64,000 nt of DNA from Eleusine coracana subsp. coracana. Lineage: Eukaryota; Streptophyta; Magnoliopsida; Poales; Poaceae. The stretch covers positions 11,750,569 to 11,814,568 of the forward strand of contig CM064429.1 in the NCBI GenBank assembly GCA_032690845.1, given 5' to 3'. Under the pieces are notes generated by a model that was given only the letters and a program-made list of their open reading frames with translations, searched no databases and was not told the DNA's origin. Below are positions 57,459-64,000 of this stretch, piece after piece (position 1 is the stretch's first letter; every line of letters begins with the position of its first letter). The position numbers and the translations under genes are program-made.

Positions 57459-60400
57459 TCCTCCCCCTCTTGAAGTAGAGTCGTCCTTGACTCAAACTCA
57501 TCCTCTTCTCTCAAGTATGGTTTCTATTCTGAAATGTTAAAAGTAGGACTAACCCCGAACTCGGAAGGCAAGTCAAGTTTGTATGCATTATCATTAATCT
57601 TCTCAATTATTTTGAATGGACCATCAGCTCCAGGCACTAATTTAGACTCTCTCAATTCTGGAAACCTATGGTTCCTTAAGTGTAACCACACTAAATCTCC
57701 GATATCAAACTTTACATTGTTTCTACCTTTAGTACCAGCAATTTTATACTTTTCATTCGTCTTTTCAAAACTAAGTCTAGTGGTCCCATGCATTTGCAAA
57801 ATAAATTCAGCACGCTCCTTAACATCAACATGAACTCTCTCATTAATAGGCAGAGGAAGCATATCAAGTGGAGTACGGGAATCAAAACCATACACTACCT
57901 TGAAGGGACTTACCTTGGTAGTAGAATGTGTTGCCCGATTATAAGCAAACTCAACATGAGGCAAACATTCTTCCCATTGCTTCAAATTTTTCTTCAAAAT
58001 AGTTATCAACATTGTCCCTAAAGTGCGGTTTACAACCTCAGTTTGTCCATTAGTTTATGGGTGGCAAGTTATACAAAAACAACAACTTGGTACCCAAATT
58101 ATTCCAAAGTGAGCGCCAAAAGTGACTCAAGAATTTTGCATCATGATCTGAAAAAATAGTACAAGGCATACCATGCAAACGTACAATTTCTTTGAAAAAA
58201 AGGTCAGCAATATGACTAGCATCATCAGTCTTATGACATGGTATAAAGTGTGCCATCTTAGAAAAATGATCCACAACAACAAAAATGCCTCTTAGTTCTA
58301 GGCAGTCCTAAAACAAAGTCCATAGAAATATTCGCCCAAGGAATAGAAGGAACAGGAAGTGGCATGTATAAACCATGTGGATTCAAGCGAGACTTAGCTT
58401 TTTGACATGTAGTGCAGCGAGCAACAAAGCGCTCAACATCTTTCCTCATCCTTGGCCAAAAGAAGTGTGGCCAAAATATCCTCCGTCTTCTTAGCACCAA
58501 AATGACCCATCAATCCACCTCCATGCACCTCCCGCAACAACAAAAGACGAACGGAACCAACTCGATTACATAGGCGGTTAGCTCTAAACAAGAATCCATC
58601 ATTCAACACAAATTTGTTCCAAGCACGACCTTCTTTCCATTGCAGCATTACATCCTTAAAATCAGCATCATCAGCATATTGTTCTTTAATTGCGTCAAGT
58701 CCAAAAATTCTACAATCAAGTTGAGACAAGAAAGTATAGCGCCTAGATAAAGCATCAGCAATCACATTATCCTTCCCTGTCATATGTTTAATAATATAAG
58801 GAAAAGACTCAATAAACTCAACCCATTTAGCATATCTATGGTTCAAATTGCATTGTGAGCGAATATACTCAAACGATTCATGATCAGAATGAATAACAAA
58901 TTCTTTGGGAAATAAATAATGATGCCACGTCTCTAAGGAACATACAAGAGCATATAATTTCTTATCATAAGTGGAGTAATTCAAAACAAGCCTAGTATTT
59001 TTTTTGCTAAAGTATGCAACAGGTTTACCATCTTGCATCAAAACACCACCAATGCCTATACCACTAGCATCACGTTCAAGCTCAAAAGTCTTATCAAAAC
59101 TGGGTAGTTGCAGCAATGGTGCATTTATAAGTTTGTCCTTTAAAGCATCAAAGGACTCATGATGTACCTTACCCCAATGGAACTCGACGCCCTTCTTTGT
59201 CAACTCAAGCAATGGTGCAGTGATGATGCTGAAATCTTTGACAAAGCGGCGGTAAAAACATGCAAGACCAAGAAAACTCCTCACCTATGCGATAGTTTTT
59301 GATACGGGCCAGCTCTTTATGGCTTCAATCTTTACCTCATCCACCTCAATTCCCTGTGGAGTCACAACATAGCCAAGAAAAGAGACTCGATCCATGCAAA
59401 AGGTGCACTTCTCAAGGTTACCAAATAAATGTGCAGCTCACAAAGCATCAAAAACAGCACGCAAATGAATAAAATGATCATCCGTGGAGTTGCTATAAAT
59501 CAAGATATCATCAAAGTAAACTACCACAAATTTGCCAATGAAAGCTCTTAAAACCTCATTCATCAAACACATGAAAGTAGTAGATGCATTAGTTAAACCA
59601 AAAGGCATTACTAACCACTCATCCAACCCGAATTTAGTTTTGAAAGCTGTTTTCGATTCATCTCCAAGTTTCATTCTAATTTGACGGTAGTCACTACGCA
59701 AATCAATTTTAGTGAAAATTATAGCACCACATAACTCATCAAGCATGTCGTCTAGCCTAGGAATAGGATGACGATACCTAATAGTAATGTTATTAATGGC
59801 TCTACAATCTACACACATACGCCAAATACCATCTTTCTTAGGAACCAAAAGTACAGGAACAACACAAGGACCAAGTGATTGATGAACATACCCACGATCC
59901 AAAAGGTCTTGGACTTGTCATTGTATCTTCTTAGTCTCCTCAGGGTTGGTCCTATAAGTAGCACGGTTTGGCAAAGTAGCACCTAGAATCAAATCAATTT
60001 GATGCTCAATCCCTCTCAAAGGTGGCAATCCCGGGGGTATCTCAGTTGGGAAAACATCCTCATACTCCTGCAAAAGGTTAGTGACAGCAGGAGGCAAAGC
60101 ACTAGAAGCAATATCCTCAAGCGAAAACAAAGCTTGTGTGCATAATAAAGCATAGCAAATATTATCATCAGCAGATATTTCAGCAAGCTCAGATTTTGTT
60201 GCAAGTATGAACGACCTTGTAATTTAATTCTAGCACCCTTAGAACTTGAAGAACTATTAACATTACTTGGTGAAGAATAAGAATTAACAGGTTGCTGAAT
60301 TTCAGGACCTTTATTTTTCAAACTAGCAGCTCTTTCTAAATCAGCTTGTACAATTTCAGCAGGGGTCATTGGTAACAAAGTAATTTTAGTTCCTTTATGC

Positions 60401-62155
60401 ATAAAAGTGTACTTATTACTTTTACCATGGTGTACAACATCATTATCAAATTCCCAAGGTCTACCCAATAAAAGTGAACATGCTTGCATGTGTACAACAT
60501 CACAATCAACAGAATCCACATAAGAATCAATGGAAAAAGGAACTTTGCAAGTTTGTGTTACCTTAGCTTTTCCAGAGTCATTTTACCACTGAATGTAGTA
60601 TGGATGTGGATGTGGGCACGTGATCAAATCAAGCTTCTTAACCACATCAGAACTAACCAAATTGTTGTAGCTTCCTCCATCAATGATGACACATGCTCGG
60701 CGGTTCTTGATGACGAAAAGAATCTAGAACAAGTTATGTCACTGTATCGTCTCGGGCTGTTGTATTTGTGTGCTAAGCACACGTTGCACAATAATATTCA
60801 TGTAGCATGTGGTGTCTCCGCCTCCAAGGACGAGGTCGCCGCTGGTGGCATCGACATCCTCCTCCTCATCCTCCACATCGGAGGTGCTCATGTAACCACC
60901 ATCATCTATCGCCACATATGCCCGCGTACTTGGGCAATCTTTCTGTACATGACCAAGACCATGGCAGCGGTGGCACTGAATCCCTGTTGTGTGTCCCGTC
61001 GAAGCAACAGAGAAGGCACTACTAGCTGGTACCTGCACACAATTTTTACCTGAGTGCGTAGAAGGTGCAGGGGCTGATCTTGGTGCTGTAGAAACAACAC
61101 TGGTTCCCTTGGCAGCTGTTGGTGGGGGCGGCCATAAAGGTGGCTTGGGCAGCCCCAAAGTCCCCGTCGGCCATGGTGGGTAGAAAGTCCTGGACTTGCT
61201 GTACTCCTCAAAAGCCTGGAAAAGTCCCTGTGATTCTTTCTCTGCAAGCATAGCATACTGGAAATACTGGTTGAGGGTATAAAATTCTTTATAATCAAGG
61301 ATGTCCTGAATTTCTTTTCTCAAACTAGAATAAAAGCAGCAAATCTGATCCTCTACTTTTTCAACTACAACACAATGAATCAAACCCTTCTGAAGCTCAC
61401 TAAAGTACTCCTGAACAGTTTTATCTCCTTGATCTAAGCGCTGCAGTTTATTACGAATCTCTCTATAAAAAGAAGGAGGAACAAAACAATCACACATTGC
61501 TACCTTAAGTTCTTCCCAAGTAGTAGGCAAATCAGTTTCAGCAGCTAGGCCACTCCACCAAAAAATAGCAAAATCCTACAGCTCAATAGTGGCTTGTCTA
61601 ACTCTATATTGTTCAGGAACAAGGTGGGCATTAAATTTTTTATCTATAGTCATCTCCCAATCAAGATAAGCATCACCATCATACTGACCCGAAAACGAAG
61701 GAATTGAAAACTTAATTTTAGCATACGGATCATCTGGAGCATGGTTACCTTGTGAGCGACGGTTGTGGTTGTGGAAACCACCAATACCTTGAGCGTTATG
61801 TTGCAAACGACGTCGTAATCTTGCGGTCCTTGTAGCTGACCTACCATGGTGCCATTAGCCTTACACACCGTGTCTTCATCAGGGTTGTCTTCAACGTCGT
61901 TGGTGTTGGTGTTGGTGTTGATGGTCTTGTGAGCGGTCTCCAACTCGATAACCTGATCGGTTAACTTACAGACTCTCTTATCCAACCGCTCAATTCTTTT
62001 TCCCAGATGAGCTTGGTGACCGTGTCAGTGACGGTCCTGGTGATCGTCTCTACCAAATCACTCTGAACCATCTGCAAAGGCTTCTGTAGCTGATCTTGGC
62101 TCAAGCACTCATAAAATTTTGAGGGCAAAGCACCCTCTCCATCACTTCCTGACAT
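57446..62155 (-). pseudogene. Gypsy gag-pol, minus strand, multiply broken
   Basis: The start is at MSGSDGEGALPSKFYECLSQ. Gag continues with DPYAKIKFSIPSFSGQYDGD and YREIRNKLQRLDQGDKTVQEY, then the CCHC knuckle CHRCHGLGHVQKDC. The protease reads VIIDGGSYNNLVSSD, with DGG as in this subfamily. Reverse transcriptase has RYRHPIPRLDDMLDEL, MPFGLTNASTTF and VVYFDDILIYS. RNase H has ERDASGIGIGGVLMQDG and HSDHESFEYIRSQ. The integrase has GHFGAKKTEDILAT, CTTCQKAKS, ISMDFVLGLPRT and FSDHDAKFLSHFW. The C-terminus (DNAYKLDLPSEFGVSPTFNI, LLQEGEDD) reaches the LTR. Stops fit C-to-T changes (near 61578, 60737, 59916, 59438). Frameshifts lie near 61800, 60200, 58490, 58270 and 58060. The gag leader 62156-63775 is non-coding. 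No chromodomain was seen; the exact lineage is unresolved. Confidence 0.9.
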
Positions 62156-63756
62156 CACAAACACCAAAATAGGAAACAAACAGTGAAGGTTATCCTTAAA
62201 AAACTACTAAGCAGTGGTGCCTCTCAACACAGCAAAAGGAAGCTCCTTACAAAGCTCTTATAAAGTTCTGAAAAGAAAAGCCTGGCTCACAAAATAACCT
62301 ATGCGGTGTCCAGAATAAATATGTAGAGCTAGGAAGGCCAAATATATATATGTGAGTGGCACACAAATAAAAAACAAAGAGTAAAGCTGAATAAGTGCCC
62401 CAAGTAACTTGTCCTTAGTTGCTGGTCTAACTATGTTCTAGAACAGTAGTGATAGCAATGGCAGAAACAAGTGTGAAAGGAGAATAGAGCACAGCAGGGG
62501 GCTAGGTGTAAAACACCAAAACCTCAAAATTCTAGGGGCCTAGATGGAGCACTAGTAGAAATCCGAAATTTTTATTTATTTTATTTTATTTTTTTGATAT
62601 TTTTATCCAACTTAATGGAAATGGGAGAGAACTCACAAAACATTTCATCTCAAATAGATGTAGGATGTGGCCTACAGAAATTCTGCAAGTTTCAGAAAAC
62701 TTCGGGTTTCAACTTGAATGAATTTTTTCTTTATCTCCCTGATTTTTTTTAATTTCTTTTGAGGAGGGAAAATGGCCTTTGGCGATTTGGGATGGCCTCT
62801 TTTCGAGTCAAGAAGCTCATGTAAAAATTTTAGCTAAAACAGATAACCGAGCGAAAAGTTATGGCCGTTTTACTGAAGGTGTGTCGGAATCGGTTTTGAA
62901 GGAACCCAAGGTTTGAGTGAAACCCGAGTCGGGTTTAGGGTTGGGTAGGGAATCGGGTAGGGATTTTTTTGGCGGGGTGGATGCAATAGAAAGTGGAATT
63001 TGTGGGCATTGGTCTGAGGTGTTGAGGGTGGGTTTAGGGTGGGATTAGGGTGGGCGTGTTGATCAATCAACCCTAGCACACAAAGCCGACAAAACAGAGG
63101 GTGGTGGAGGGGATGACGGCTAGGGTTGCAAGGGAAACACTACTGATGACAAAAACACAAATTAAACTAGCGACTAAACAAGAACTAGGACACAAACTCA
63201 ACACTACAGACTCTAAAATTGAAATATGCAAAGCCCTGACATGTGGTTATGGGCGGGGGAAAATTTTTTTGGCTTTTCTGTGGACGATAGCAAGAACACG
63301 AAAACAAAACTAAAGGGTAGTGTGAACCTGACGGCGCACCTGAAGCTTTGATACTAAATGATGCATCCGGCCCAGGTAGGGTTGGAAAAGCATGACATAC
63401 CGACCCGATTCTAGATACGCGATCCGAACCCGTAGTTTTAGCACCACAACTCCGGCAACACGACACACCGATCTGGTTTCAGATACACATGATCTGGCCC
63501 CCGTAATCTTAGCATCACAACTCCGGCACACCCACTCGGGGAAAGGTCCAATCGCCCTAAAAGACTAGTCCAATAGGGGAAGGGTGGCTCTTTCTTTTAA
63601 GGTGGCTTCCTCCTGCCAAGATAAGCAAGGTAGGATCATTTAGAAGCTCACACAGTCACTGCCCAACTACAACTAGGCTACATGGCCCCTTTGTTGCATC
63701 TTTGCCATGGGTAATAGTGGAGGATGTCCTCATCATTCGCACCCCCTTAAACAAGG
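62156..63756 (-). other. Leader of the minus-strand Gypsy element
   Basis: No gene recognised. It contains a low-complexity AT block (62570-62600) and GGGTTTAGGG-like phrases near 62930-63060. Overlapping short frames are not protein-like. Confidence 0.6.
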
Positions 63757-63774
63757 GCGCCGCTCTAATACCAC
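63757..63774 (-). other. Primer binding site
   Basis: On the minus strand the LTR end ATATCA is followed by AG and TGGTATTAGAGCGGCG, one change from the usual initiator-methionine-tRNA site. Confidence 0.8.
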
Positions 63775-63775
63775 T

Positions 63776-64000
63776 TGATATGAACAAGGGTTCCCGATCT
63801 TCTGAAAGGTTTTGGTAAATCTTGATTTGGTTGGAGGTGAAACACAAATCGATCCAGCTTCTAAACAACACGTTCAGAACCCCGCAATCGTAGCACAACG
63901 TCTCCTCTGGTTATCAACCATCCAAGGACGATTGACCTCGCCAAGAAGGCTAATCCCTGCCTGCGAATCAAAAACACAAGCAAGAACAATGAAGAATGCA
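63776..64000 (-). repeat. 5' LTR of the minus-strand Gypsy element, cut by window end
   Basis: The 225 bases present align with 56601-56825 without large gaps. The rest lies outside the window. Confidence 0.92.

Larger units (their letters stand above)
56601..64000 (-). mobile_element. Gypsy retrotransposon, minus strand, running out of the window
   Basis: 3' LTR 56601-57458, gag-pol 57446-62155, leader, primer site at 63757-63774 and the beginning of the 5' LTR from 63776 to the window end. Both LTR copies share TGATRTGAACAAGGGTTCC on the plus strand. Roughly 25 differences in 225 bp show great age. It is inserted in the RT of the minus-strand Tat element, at GATCT (56596-56600); the other target copy would lie beyond 64000. 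Confidence 0.93.

Noticed and set aside
60484..61053. 189-codon plus-strand frame
   Set aside because: It is the shadow of the minus-strand Gypsy gag and protease.
1..64000. tRNA, rRNA or other structured RNA genes
   Set aside because: No convincing A/B boxes, cloverleaf or rRNA core was seen by eye; a covariance-model search would be needed to exclude small RNAs.

Overview
The window looks like nuclear DNA of a grass, most likely rice or a close relative (Oryza-type; this is inferred, not proven). Two intact housekeeping genes have plant exon-intron structure with GT-AG introns and GC-rich first exons: a mitochondrial acyl carrier protein (27137-27641) and an ARF1-class ADP-ribosylation factor (40492-43311). 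A third intact gene, at 44413-44811, encodes a cereal-type trypsin/alpha-amylase inhibitor. Nearly everything else is transposable-element sequence of grass families in various states of decay. No bacterial, organellar, CRISPR, rRNA or tRNA feature was seen.

Layout. 0.15-6.5 kb: minus-strand CACTA (En/Spm) remnant with a broken TNP2-type transposase and a multi-exon TNPA-like/Ulp1-protease gene. 7.6-14.1 kb: Ty1/Copia element with a tandemly duplicated LTR/leader and a heavily mutated gag-pol; its 3' LTR is cut. 14.1-15.1 kb: end of a second CACTA element full of GTGACGG-type repeats. 15.1-18.7 kb: AT-rich DNA without a recognisable gene. 19.8-21.6 kb: broken PIF/Harbinger transposase and a Myb/SANT-accessory-like fragment. 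23546-26898: complete non-autonomous CACTA element with CAA target duplications, inserted into a promoter-proximal tandem repeat of the acyl carrier protein gene. 27.6-32.0 kb: spacer with an RTE-type LINE tail.

32024-39086: full-length Ty3/Gypsy element (GTTGG target duplication) carrying a nested 1593-bp solo LTR at 34052-35644 that splits its protease region. 39.9-43.7 kb: ARF1, with an antisense LINE tail in an intron. 44.0-44.8 kb: inhibitor gene behind a duplicated upstream block. 45.6-46.8 kb: truncated Copia LTR and leader. 46.8-52.6 kb: Tat-lineage Gypsy element with RT, two RNase H domains and integrase, followed by an antisense five-exon gene. 52.6-56.6 kb: LTR fragments and a minus-strand Tat-type pol. 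56601 to beyond the window end: another Gypsy element on the minus strand, nested in that pol.

The host genes show no functional linkage. The clearest story is nested transposition and methylation-type decay: most premature stops are C-to-T or G-to-A changes. The strongest leads are the antisense spliced gene in the Tat element, the CACTA insertion about 240 bp upstream of the acyl carrier protein start codon, and an inhibitor that appears to lack the trypsin-reactive arginine.
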